Shown in pieces: positions 1 to 9,337 of a DNA stretch of 64,000 bases. The position numbers were made by a program, and so were the translations under genes. The notes beneath the pieces were generated by a model. That model had not been told where the DNA came from. It worked only from the letters and a program-made list of their open reading frames with translations, and ran no database searches. Position 1 is the stretch's first letter. Every line of letters starts with the position of its first letter. Origin of the DNA: Clarireedia homoeocarpa (taxonomy: Eukaryota > Ascomycota > Leotiomycetes > Helotiales > Rutstroemiaceae); NCBI GenBank assembly GCA_001465935.1, contig LNKV01000058.1:62001-126000 (forward strand), given 5' to 3'.

Positions 1-380
1 GAATCTCGCCAATTTCTTTGATAATGAGTAGCAGTTGAGTATGTCTTCTTTGTACGAAGTAATCGAACATCCGCCATCATATATTATTTACATAAAATTG
101 GTATTCTCCTTACATATACTACTGTATTCGATGTATAGTCTTTTAATGATATAGCGGCGGTATTCAAACTTTATTGATTGATGACATCTATGAGTAACAT
201 GAGTGGTGCAAGTAAAAGATGACACTAAACCGCCCATAACTTATGCCGTCATCAGACATGGCAGCACGAGATGACACACAATGGGGCGAGCTACTGAGAG
301 TAATATTTAAATTGGATCATACCCTTGGCTAATCATCTTTAAGTTTTACTCAGCAAATACATTCACACAGAACGACTAAA
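1..380. other. intergenic, upstream of DUF3455 gene
   Basis: No coding region was recognised here. The sequence is AT-rich and probably carries the promoter of the DUF3455 gene that starts at 381. A TAATATTTAAATT stretch lies about 80 bases before that start, in the position expected of a core promoter. Confidence 0.5.
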
Positions 381-1126
381 ATGATACTCTCCCGAGGAAT
401 TTGGTTCAACCTCGGTTTTCGAGTTATTGGTGCTGTATCCTTCCTGATGTTGTCTATTGCTGGCACAGCATTGGAGGCTTTAAGCGCCAGCAGAATACCT
501 ATATTGCCAGAAATTGGTGGTTAGACTTCGTTGTACTGGTCTTTGATTGTACCTCTCATCTTTACTGATTTATATTAGGTCCGACTACACTACCAAATCC
601 ACCATCGACCATGACAATTCAATACATCGCAATTGGCCATGGTCTTCAGAACTATTCATGTGTGGCTGTCAACTCAGTTCCTATCCAAATTGGAGCTTCG
701 GCGACTCTTTTTGATGTTACGGCTCTTGCATTCAGCAACCAGGATGAATTGAACATTATTCCTCCTATAGCTGTTTATTTGCCCTTACAAGAAATTTATT
801 TCTCGACCTTAACGAGCAGAATATTTCCTGTACTTGGATATCATTATTTCACCGGTGATGGTACCCCATTTTTCGATTTAAACAGCGTGGGTCGATCGTT
901 TTATGGCAAGAGAACGGATGACCTGAAGGCACCAGCCTATGCAAACAAAGGTCCTGCTGACACTGGTGCTGTAGACTGGCTGCAACTACAAGATAAGGGT
1001 GGGAGTATAGGGATAGCCGAAGTTTATAGGGTAGTTACCGCAGGTGGTGCAGCACCTTCTACTTGTACAGCTAAGGGAACAGTGACCATCCCTTATGCAG
1101 CAGAGTACTGTTTCTACGATAGTTGA
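381..1126 (+). CDS. secreted DUF3455 family protein
   Basis: Two-exon gene: exon 1 381-519, intron 520-578 (GTTAGA...TATTAG), exon 2 579-1126. The join restores GGT and keeps frame into the long downstream reading frame, giving about 228 aa. The N-terminus (about residues 1-33) has a hydrophobic run, VIGAVSFLMLSIAGTALEA, fitting a signal peptide or membrane anchor. The rest matches the fungal DUF3455 pattern: YIAIGHGLQNYSC near the start, an ATLFD motif, GYHYFTGDGTPFFDL in the middle, then GAVDWLQL, EVYRVVTAGGAAPSTC and a terminal AAEYCFY. Members are small extracellular proteins, often loosely labelled malate dehydrogenase-like; no enzymatic function is established. It is intact, unlike many neighbours. 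Confidence 0.82.
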
Positions 1127-1199
1127 TTGAGCATGGAAAGACCAATACTGTCGAAAATTTAACTGATATGTTTTGTAGAGTTGGTATACAGTCTTATTC

Positions 1200-1595
1200 G
1201 TACGGAAGGGAGTTTTCATTATTCGTACAACAACAGTGGTTTTTCTGCCACCTTTACTAAGCTATATACAGTAAAGTCTACTTTCTGTTTTAATTAATGC
1301 CTTGTATTCAGCGGGTATGCGTCCTACTGTAAAGCGCTACATGCTTGATCTCCAGGATAAATACTGGTAGTCCCTATCGCTCCACGATCTACATTCTAGC
1401 CAATCAAGTAGCACAGAAGAGCTTGCTTCCGCAAGCTGATTGGGTGAAAAACAATTAATGCAAAAACAGGGACTACAAGTATTTATCCTTGGGACCGAGT
1501 AATATTATTGATCAAAGATTGGAATACTTTATAACAGCGGCAGTAAAATCATTTACCGCTTTTGTTTCACGAATTATGAAAACTCCCTTTCGTAC
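1200..1595. mobile_element. MITE with about 28-bp terminal inverted repeats
   Basis: The left end, GTACGGAAGGGAGTTTTCAT, reappears inverted at the right end (about 1568-1595) as GTACGAAAGGGAGTTTTCAT, and similarity extends several bases further on both sides. A TA dinucleotide lies just inside each outer end, as with Tc1/mariner-type target duplications. There is no coding capacity, so this is a non-autonomous element. A second miniature element (1344-1499) sits inside it. Confidence 0.6.
1344..1499. mobile_element. nested MITE, CTTGGTCTCAAGG family (diverged copy)
   Basis: The left end, CTTGATCTCCAGGATAAATA, and the right end, whose reverse complement begins CTCGGTCCCAAGGATAAATA, form terminal inverted repeats continuing through TAGTCCCT. 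TA follows the right end. The termini resemble those of the elements at 1882 and 5328, so this is a diverged family member, here nested inside the 1200-1595 element. Confidence 0.55.
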
Positions 1596-1881
1596 ATCGC
1601 GTGAGATTGTGTCTAAAATTGGGTCTAAAAGAATTTTTGTCAAAGGTTATTGTGATAAACTAACTAATTAAAGTAATATAATGACCTCAGAACTAATAAC
1701 TAAAGGACTGAGAGGTCTAAGAGCTCCTATATAGAAAAAGGGTCACATATATCACCTGCCTCTTGAGCTCTGATTGGTCTAGTCCGTTGTAGTTGGTTGC
1801 AGTTCAGGGCAGTTGAAGCTGTGGCCTGACTTATTACGCTCTTACGATGTTAAGTGTAATCTGTATATGTTGTCACAATTA

Positions 1882-2010
1882 CTTGGTCTCAAGGATAAAT
1901 AATTCCCCCTTAGTCGTTCTACACTCTAAATTTTGACTAATAATATAACCCGATAATTTTCTGTCTATTAATTGATTGGTCGCCAAATACAAAGGTGCAA
2001 CAGTGGCAAC
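1882..2010. mobile_element. MITE, CTTGGTCTCAAGG family (right end eroded)
   Basis: It starts with TA followed by CTTGGTCTCAAGGATAAATA. Its interior aligns over roughly 110 bases with the element at 5328-5487, sharing a TTGATTGGTC(G/A)CCAAATACAAA stretch. The expected right inverted repeat is missing or diverged, so the right boundary is approximate. Confidence 0.5.
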
Positions 2011-3065
2011 AGTGTCCTTTAATAAAAGCAACTCTTCATCAAAGCACTGAATCTACCTCCTGGTCATCTTCAGCTAATTCAGGTATTGTGAGAGAAATGT
2101 TGACCTTTGGACTAAATGTTTCGAACATATCTAGGAATCAGTACAGTAAACTTCGATTGCGGTGTCCTCTTTCCATACTGTCATCAACTTTATATAAGCC
2201 ACAACTAGTCAGCACTAGACTTAATACGATAAGTCTAATTTTTGTCATGTTGCAGCCTCAGATTGCAGTTGCTGCTTTTAGTATGTCGTGATTTGAGGAT
2301 ATTTCTGCTGCTCAACAGCGGTTAGCACCTATAAATGGCGCTATATCTTGCGAAAACGATTATTTACTCATTCTAAAATTACTGCAGTAGCTAACTGTAT
2401 TGCCCGCAGTGTGCGAAGGATAGATGTAGGTACGGTATTCAAGCAACACATTCTAAGGTGCTTAGGTGACAGGCTCAAATTATTTAGGCTTCGAGTTGTG
2501 CTGGTCAAAATGGTGTCCTGGTTGATTGTCTGACAGTTCAGACAATGCTTAGTTATCACGATTTCAATCATCCACCGAAGATCATTTAGGTTTTGTCGCT
2601 TTTCTCAAAACAATCTATAACTGTATTGAAAGGTCATTCTATGTGTTGATATTAGTAATTACATTTTTAGAATGTCTAAGATGAAGTCTGTCGTTGGCGA
2701 TGCAATCGGCTAGTACAAATCACGGGATCGCTCAGAGCTTGTTTGCCATACGCGGCTAATATTCGGTTAAATGAATGCCTTGCATAAGGTTACAGCTAAG
2801 AGCTCAAGGTTGCATTCAGCCTCATTGTGACCAAGGTTAGGCTGTGCAGCCAGAACATCAGGCCAGCGGAGTTATCAAACAAGCTTCTCGCAATTTCAGA
2901 AGAAGACGAGAATCTTTGATATAACAGATTATACGTCCTCGCTTCGCCTTTGTATTGTTAACCACAATCCCTAGGTGCCCACCTCTCATTGATGCCCCGC
3001 TCCACCCTGCTGTCTCTGAACCCCACCCGAACTCAACTACTTCCTAGCATCTGTTGCATCTAGTC

Positions 3066-3470
3066 ATGCGTCTTCTATTATACAGCGAGACTGGCAGAGT
3101 CACCCTCAAGAACTTTACTAGCGACGATCAAATCCCTCCTTACGCTATACTGTCGTATACATGGGGACCGGACAACGAGGAAGTTACCTTTGAGGATATA
3201 GTAAATGGTACTGGCGAGGCCAAGCCTGGGTATGAGAAAATACGATTCTGTGGAGAACAGGCTAGACAAGATGGTTTGTACTACTTTTGGATTGACACTT
3301 GCTGTATCAACAAGAGCAACAATGCAGAACTCTCACGATCTATCAACTCTATGTTTCGCTGATACCGCAACGCAACTCGATGTTATGTTTACTTGTCGGA
3401 CGTCTCTAGATGTTTTATTAGCGGTAATCATAAGTGCACTCCGCGGCTGTGGAAATCTTGATTGAGATAG
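3066..3470 (+). pseudogene. HET domain gene fragment (heterokaryon incompatibility)
   Basis: The frame from the ATG at 3066 starts with MRLLLYSETGRVTLKNF and runs through the standard HET core: PPYAILSYTWG, EEVTF, GYEKIRFCGEQA, YFWIDTCCINKSNNAELS and SMFR. A TGA at 3363-3365 then stands where the family normally has Trp, and the same frame continues with YRNATRCYVYLSDVS before more stops. The rest of the domain is absent; an unrelated antisense gene lies next to it. HET proteins trigger cell death after fusion of incompatible strains; this copy can no longer make a full domain. Confidence 0.85.
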
Positions 3471-3547
3471 TGATTGAAACGGACTTCAGAAAAAATGAAT
3501 ACAAACAAGTTTCGCAATCAAAAGAAGATCTGCCTAAGTCAAATCGT

Positions 3548-4505
3548 CTAGCTAGTAACCTCAACAAACCCATGCTCTTCAAGCTCTTCAGCCTCTCGAG
3601 CTTCACGTAGTTTGGAATCTAATCGTTCTGCATTTACACAAGCTTCATGTCCCGCCCCATGTTTTGCAATCATTCGAGCACAAAATTCTGCGTAATTTTG
3701 ATTCCCAGCCTGTCGAGCATTCACTTCTTCTGCCTTGTATTTCAAAATACCCCAAATATGGTACCCTGCTGCCGCTACATGTTCATGAACTCGAAAGTCC
3801 TGCTCCGCTGCTTTTTGGTCCGCAAAAACTTGGGTCTGTTGCTCCACTGCATTATGCTCCGCAATAACTCGAACATCTTGTTCTGCTGCCAGTTGCTTCA
3901 CAACAGCTCGAGCATTTTATTCTGTTACTAGTTGCTTTGCAACAGCTTGGTCATATTGCTCTTCTGCCTCCTGCTCCATAGCAGCTTGAATGGGTTGCTC
4001 TGCTGCCAGTTCCTCTGCCAATTCTCGGATATATTGCTCCGCCGCTACCTGCTCCACAACTGCCCGGGCATATTGCTCCTCTACCCATTGCTTTTCAATC
4101 GCTGTGGCATATTGACCTACTACCAGCCGCTCTGCAATTTCTAGGGCTTTTTTGTCTGATACACTCTGCTCAGAAACTGCTTGTGTACTAGTATACCGTG
4201 CTGTTGTCTTCTGCAAAGCATTATATCCCTTGTCCTCTGAGGACACATTGGCTTCATGCTCAGTACATTCTTGGACTTCAGAAGCTCGATTTGTATTAGC
4301 AGCACAATTCTTCATTTGGGGTGATAAAGCGAGCCGTGTTACGGGCTGGCAGGATTATGTTAGCTTAATAAAACTATAGATGGAGCTGGGTAGCCTTCTC
4401 CACCTTTCGAATCCTAGAAACAGCTCGCCCGTGTTGAATTCTTTTGATTGTTTGCGAACATGTTCTGCGCATAGACGCATTTTTCTGTGATCGTGTGCTG
4501 GCCAT
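3548..4505 (-). pseudogene. Ala/Glu/Gln-rich coiled-coil protein with one in-frame stop
   Basis: Family unknown. A two-exon model fits: exon 1 4404-4505 (starts MASTRSQKNASMRR), intron 4346-4403 with GTGGAG donor, GCTAAC branch and CAG acceptor, exon 2 3548-4345; the join is phase 0. Exon 2 encodes degenerate roughly 11-16-residue repeats built on AAEQ/VAEQ blocks (for example VVEQVAAEQYIRELAEELAA), which predict a long helical coiled coil. A single TAA at 3917-3919 interrupts an otherwise continuous frame, which goes on for about 120 more residues. It could be a pseudogene, a recent polymorphism or a readthrough case; CAA to TAA would be one CpA-to-TpA change. Confidence 0.5.
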
Positions 4506-5222
4506 GATTTTGAACAAGCAGTTGAAGTATGATTGATAGTATGGAGAAGAGAAAATAAAGTAGAACTGTGTTGGCCAAGTTTGAGGGGAAAAAGAAAGGA
4601 AGAGTTGCGATGATATAAGTAGAAAAAAGTGACTAGAGAACTATGATTTAGTCTTTCTAGTCTGCCTCGTGTACTATACGTATATCATACGTTCTTGCAG
4701 GCCCTATGTACCTCAAATCAGTCATCACCTAAGTATCAATTGGAGGAGACGTGTTATCACGGTATACTACCTCGTACCTCGTATACTGCGGGGATAACGG
4801 TTACAGCTGAGTATGTGTGCTACGAACATCTAGTCGTCATTCCGTGTAAATGTGATCAGGAGCATCCGTCTTGCAGATGAGAAAGATTAGTGACACGAAC
4901 ATGATTGGATAGAAGGAGTCGAAAAGAAAAGCACAAGATAAGTATAACAGCTTGCTGATGTAAAGAACAAGTGAAGCTTGTCGTATCGAAGTTGCGACTC
5001 CGTATACCATGTGCTTCAAGTACCGCCGAGGTTGCATGGAAGAGGCCAATACAGCTGAATGAGACACATTTTTAGAGATACTTTTACCGAGATTTACGAG
5101 AAATCAACCTTGTTGTTCGCTCGACATTGCTAGGAAGGCTTCTAAACAGGAATGATCGCCAGAGAGCTGAGACTCAAAGCTGTACTTGCGTTAGATTTAG
5201 TAGTATCCCGGGATGCAATAAA

Positions 5223-5582
5223 CCATTGTGATAGTGATAGGAATCGTGAAACAAGGTTAAGAGGCTACTGGCGGATAGCATTGCAGGAAGAAGATAATCC
5301 GCCTAACCAGGATTCTTGGAGGCAATACTTGGTCTCAAGGATAAACAATTGCACCTTGTTGCTCCCCATTCTAAATTATGACCAATCATATAGCGCCGAC
5401 AATGTTCTCTGTACTAATTGATTGGTCACCAAATACAAATCACAATCACAATAAAAAGGGGTGCAGTTGTTTATCCTTGAGACCAAGTACATCATTGTGA
5501 TAGGAGCCATGAAACAAGATTAGGGGGCCACTAGGGGATAGCATTGCAGGAGTGTGAAGAAGAAAATAAATCAGTCTGACCA
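5223..5582. repeat. diverged direct repeat flanking a MITE
   Basis: A segment at about 5223-5312, including GGATAGCATTGCAGGA, recurs in the same orientation at about 5490-5582 with roughly 80 percent similarity by eye. The 160-bp MITE at 5328-5487 lies between the two copies. Confidence 0.6.
5328..5487. mobile_element. complete 160-bp MITE, CTTGGTCTCAAGG family
   Basis: The termini are near-perfect inverted repeats of about 28 bp beginning CTTGGTCTCAAGGATAAACA. TA flanks both sides (5326-5327 and 5488-5489), the Tc1/mariner-type target duplication. There is no coding content. This is the best-preserved copy in the window and defines the family for the diverged copies at 1344 and 1882. Confidence 0.78.
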
Positions 5583-5858
5583 GCACCGCTTCATGCTCTT
5601 CATGCAGGGGAAGCTTTTGCATATAATATAAACCGTCTCTGCTTGCGCCAGAGCTAAATATACCAGATTACTTCTCGTCAAACCAGAAAATTGTATACTT
5701 CGACCAGGAGTGAAGAAGTCACAAGACAGCTTCCGATGGTCGACGATGCTCAGAAGAGAACGAATATAAGAAGATGAGCGGTGCTCCGTTCTGAGCTTCT
5801 TTATTGATCTTTCTTTTCTATCAAAACTTCTTCCATCTCAATTCGCCAATTTACCATC

Positions 5859-6707
5859 ATGGCGTCCCCAGCTCAGACATCAGAACTTGCCAATAGCAGC
5901 ACACTTGATCTCTCAGAGTATGATTCCAATGAACAATTGTTCTTGAATTTTCCGATGCACACTGGAATAGAACTAGATACGCTGATAGACAGGTTCTTCC
6001 CTCGGGACAGCATCTTTAACAACAATATTTTATCAGCTAGAGAAGTATTATTAGCTCCTAGCATTTCTTCCGATTGTTGTGTGCTAGAGTTGACTATGGA
6101 ATTAGCCTGAAGTAGTTTCTTTACCGTATTTTCCAGGATATGCAGTCAATAACCTTTTTGCTCATGGATCTGAGCCTCTTCTAAACAATCTGCAGGGTTC
6201 AGTCTCAGGAGTGGTTACTGACAACCTGCGACTTTGGAGCTATTCCAGACCAGTCGGACTCCCCAGTAGTAGCTGTTTACATAACCCTCGAATCAAAACC
6301 TTCGGAATCAGTAGTTGTATCTATGCAATGTTCAGTAAGCCCCTCCATCAACTTGACCGAGTCAAGTAACGAAGAACCAACGCCATTGATAAGCATCCAA
6401 GGATCACGAAAGCTTGGAAGTATACACTCATCTAGTAAGTTTTGAACTCTATTGACTTAGCTATACTTGATCTGACATATTACAGAAAGTTCTATAAACT
6501 CAACTACACTACAAAGCAAGCAGCGAAAGTTTTCTGAGACATATGATTCTATCTCCAGTAAGCTCTGCCTAATCTGTCTTCATACAAAATCCTTACTAAA
6601 ATGTAAAAGCACCTGCAAGCCAGAATAAGAAGTCACCCAGTGGTCGACGTACAAGACCAAAAACTTCTTTTTCAAGAACATCTCAGCAATTAGAAAACGT
6701 ATTATAA
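5859..6707 (+). CDS. hypothetical multi-exon gene
   Basis: Not recognised. The first exon opens at ATG 5859 (MASPAQTSELANSSTLDLSE) after a CT-rich leader. The 3' part is supported by two well-formed introns that keep one frame: 6435-6485 (GTAAGT, CTGAC branch, ACAG) and 6558-6609 (GTAAGC to AAAAG). The final exons read SKSSINSTTLQSKQRKFSET, then TPASQNKKSPSGRRTRPKTS, ending at TAA 6705-6707. Upstream the same frame is open from about 6199 (QSQEWLLTTCDFGAIPDQSD). The link between the first exon and that block (6110-6199) is unresolved. The Ser-rich acidic middle and basic tail suggest a disordered, perhaps nuclear, protein. A competing open frame at 6141-6370 makes decay possible. Confidence 0.45.
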
Positions 6708-6898
6708 GGCATGTGCAAACACCCTTTTAAGACTAGCTTAAATCATATAGTATATAAGGGACTAGCTCCCACTTAGTTTTAAGAATGGCATGACTATTTA
6801 CCCCTCTTTGAAGACCAAGTAGTGTAGTACTGGATTACTACCCCAGGATCTCCTTCTACACGTGCTATTGGGATGCACGTACTCCCACTTCGACCATC

Positions 6899-7651
6899 TT
6901 ACAATATAGAATTATCATAGCCAATTATCAATGAAACAATGGGTGGCTTGGAACAGCCATCTGAACCCCGATACAGTTTAACCTTCTCATAGGCAATCAA
7001 GATTTCCTTCTGAAATTCTTCCTTCGCGGATTTCAATCTGGGTGGCAAATTTTCAGTGAAATGTCGCGATACTTTCACAAAACTTAGTTTGTTAGACGGG
7101 TTTATAGTATCAGCGATTTCCCCGTCACTGATCCTAATGCAGAATTCATCGACTCGTTCATTCCCTAATAGGGCATGACACCATGACATTCGGTTGAGCA
7201 CATAACCGTTCCAGTTCGAAATGATAGAATGGTATTCATCCGAGGTACTAAGTGAAATAAGAAGTTTCACATCAAATGCCCATCGCCTTGGTCGGACCCC
7301 GTCGCAATAGTTATCGTCAAAAAAAATTTCCATCTTATTACACATTTCTTCATTGTCATGTATTCCCTTGGGAGTAAGAAAATAGCAAATATCATTGTCG
7401 GGATTGAGATGTGTAGTTTGTTGGATCGAAGGTTCGGTCTGGCAAACAAAATGTTTGTAGTACTTAGAGGCATAATTCGTTGATTCGCGATTGACGTGGA
7501 ATAGTACAGGTTCTGATGTTAACCTCAACCACATGTTGATAGTTGATTTGAAGTCAAATATAATGACACGCTCCTCAGCCAAGGCTTCCTTCCATATTTT
7601 TTCACGAAGTTCAAGTGGTAGCTTCGGAAATAAATCGAAAGATGAAGACAT
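6899..7651 (-). CDS. 2EXR domain protein
   Basis: Single-exon frame; I take MSSSFDLFPKLP (ATG at 7651) as the start because the longer upstream extension to 7723 is hydrophobic and unlike the family. The product is about 250 aa. The N-terminus FPKLPLELREKIWKEAL is the hallmark of the fungal 2EXR family (an F-box-like LP.E.R..IW helix), followed by VIIFDFKS, PVLFHVNRES and a C-terminal half with no further motif. These proteins are abundant in Leotiomycetes and Sordariomycetes and mostly of unknown role; an F-box-like adaptor function is speculative. The reading frame is intact. Confidence 0.78.
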   Translation of the reverse strand: MSSSFDLFPKLPLELREKIWKEALAEERVIIFDFKSTINMWLRLTSEPVLFHVNRESTNYASKYYKHFVCQTEPSIQQTTHLNPDNDICYFLTPKGIHDNEEMCNKMEIFFDDNYCDGVRPRRWAFDVKLLISLSTSDEYHSIISNWNGYVLNRMSWCHALLGNERVDEFCIRISDGEIADTINPSNKLSFVKVSRHFTENLPPRLKSAKEEFQKEILIAYEKVKLYRGSDGCSKPPIVSLIIGYDNSIL

Positions 7652-9337
7652 TTTTGTGTAGACTTGAGAGTTTGATGTAGATTTCGAGAATAATTTGATA
7701 GAAATGTAAAATAGAAGAATCAAAAATAAAAGATAGAGTATAAAATGCTAAAGAAGGGAAAGTTGAAATAGGGAAAGCAAACAGTAGGCACATCTGATCC
7801 GGCCAGGTCTCCTTTATAAGGAGCGATATTGAATTGAATTACCCTCTGAGCAGAGCAGGGAGCCTAAAGCGACCTGCACTAGCTCGTATTACGGTCTAAC
7901 GATGATGATGGTAAATTTCCGCTTTCGTAATTGGGTTCCTGGGGGCTGAATAGGCTGAATAGTATTCCACTAATTTTCAGCAATGACTTGACTGCATTAG
8001 GATAATAAGAATTATTATTTCAAGAGGTAAGGGGCATCTATGGAAATCGTAGTAGCATTGATGGATTACCATAATAACATGATTTTCTTTGGATTGCTAA
8101 TGCCGATCGCTCAGTTAGAGGAACTTCTGAATGCGGAGAGATAACTGCATCACTGGTCAACCAACTGGAACCTCGATTTTTGCTAACTTCACTGAAAGAT
8201 CCAGACTTGGATCTTTGAATTATTATTAGCTTTTTTTCTTCTGCTATTTTGGAAAACAATCAGCTTTCCACTGATAACAAGTCCCGCGGCTCAAGCTTGG
8301 GCTCGAGTTACGGGACTGGTCGGCCGTATGCAGATATGTGACGCACTGTTTATAGAATTTTAGTCACGGGTTGGCCTCGTTGACGACTCTTTCCCGATCG
8401 CGTGTCGGGTACCTTGAATGAGAGTCGGCCTTCGACGCAAAGTAACGTCTGTCCCTGTGTCCCGAGACGCACCCCGTAACGAGACAAATCGTAGGTACTT
8501 CAAGTTTAAGTGACTTTAAATCCATAAACGCGTTAAAATTTCTATTTGTTTTGTCTATAATTGTATTTTATACTTCTCCCGAGCACTCCTGACCTATCAA
8601 TTCCGAAAATTATTATCGCGTCGTCGCTACCCTCTTGCATTTGTAGAGAACCTCCTTGTATACTATATTGGGACCTCTCGATTGGCAACACCACCATAAA
8701 GCTCTTTTCCCTTTTTAAACTCGTAGAACAATTAGGTAGAGATTTCCGAGTTTTATCACGATGTTAAAAGCTTATTCTCAATATTGTAGAGGCCATAATG
8801 CGCTATATAATACACTATCGCTACAGAGGCTGGTACCTCCTCCAATCAAGCGATCAAGGATGGCGGTTGGTGGCAGTGTGGCTATAGTAATCTCGGTGAA
8901 ATTATATCTGTGGCTGCTAAACGTGTGGCCGGGATGTTTGTGGCTGCGCGCACCTTGCCGGAAAATTCCCGTTTCCCGACACTCTCCGACTAGAGCTTAA
9001 AGCACGAACCAGCACTCTGCCAAGAATGGCTGATACTTAGCAAACCTCCACCAATAGGGAAAGACTCGTGATTAACCTGATGAATTTTAGCGCATTACCG
9101 CCACAGTCAGCCACAGTCTGTAAGTCACTTCCCACAAAGTTGAAATATGCATTATATGACTTGACTGGCCAAGAACAATGTAAGTTAAAAAGGCATAGAA
9201 GAATCAAGTATAATCTACAATGATATATAAGTGTAACTCTCCCCACACCTCTCTTCTGGCTCAGTTATAAAATAAATATTAAGGAGAAGATGATATTCAT
9301 ATGTACAGTAGCTGTCTCTGAAAGCAAGCTTACTTCA
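7652..9337. other. intergenic, low gene content
   Basis: No convincing gene. Small frames at 8038-8259, 8561-8767 and 8761-9000 lack family features. A GC-richer island at about 8280-8490 contains the repeat end described at 8443-8494 and internal TTACGGG/CCCGTAA inverted motifs, suggesting a retrotransposon-LTR-like or other element remnant. Confidence 0.5.
8443..8494 (+). repeat. dispersed repeat end, copy A (inverted partner at 13016)
   Basis: The sequence TAACGTCTGTCCCTG followed by a CCCGAGACGCACC stretch and ACGAGACAAATC is nearly identical to the reverse complement of 13016-13068. A shared TCGGGTACC box lies about 35 bases upstream in this copy and about 100 bases away in the other. 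Confidence 0.7.

Larger units (their letters stand above)
1127..3065. other. AT-rich repeat-laden intergenic region
   Basis: No supportable gene. Short frames at 1489-1671, 1995-2291 and 2348-2533 are low in complexity, and the first overlaps inverted-repeat elements. The region contains at least three TA-flanked miniature elements, listed separately. The remainder (about 2020-3050) shows nothing recognisable beyond AT-rich sequence. Confidence 0.6.

Noticed and set aside
5152..5421. 89-aa open frame
   Set aside because: It runs through the direct repeat and the MITE at 5328-5487; no family signal.
8306..8485. Solo LTR bounded by TTACGGG ... CCCGTAA with CGAG duplication
   Set aside because: Similarity with the 13-kb copy continues past the proposed right end, so the boundary is not supported; kept only as a dispersed repeat.
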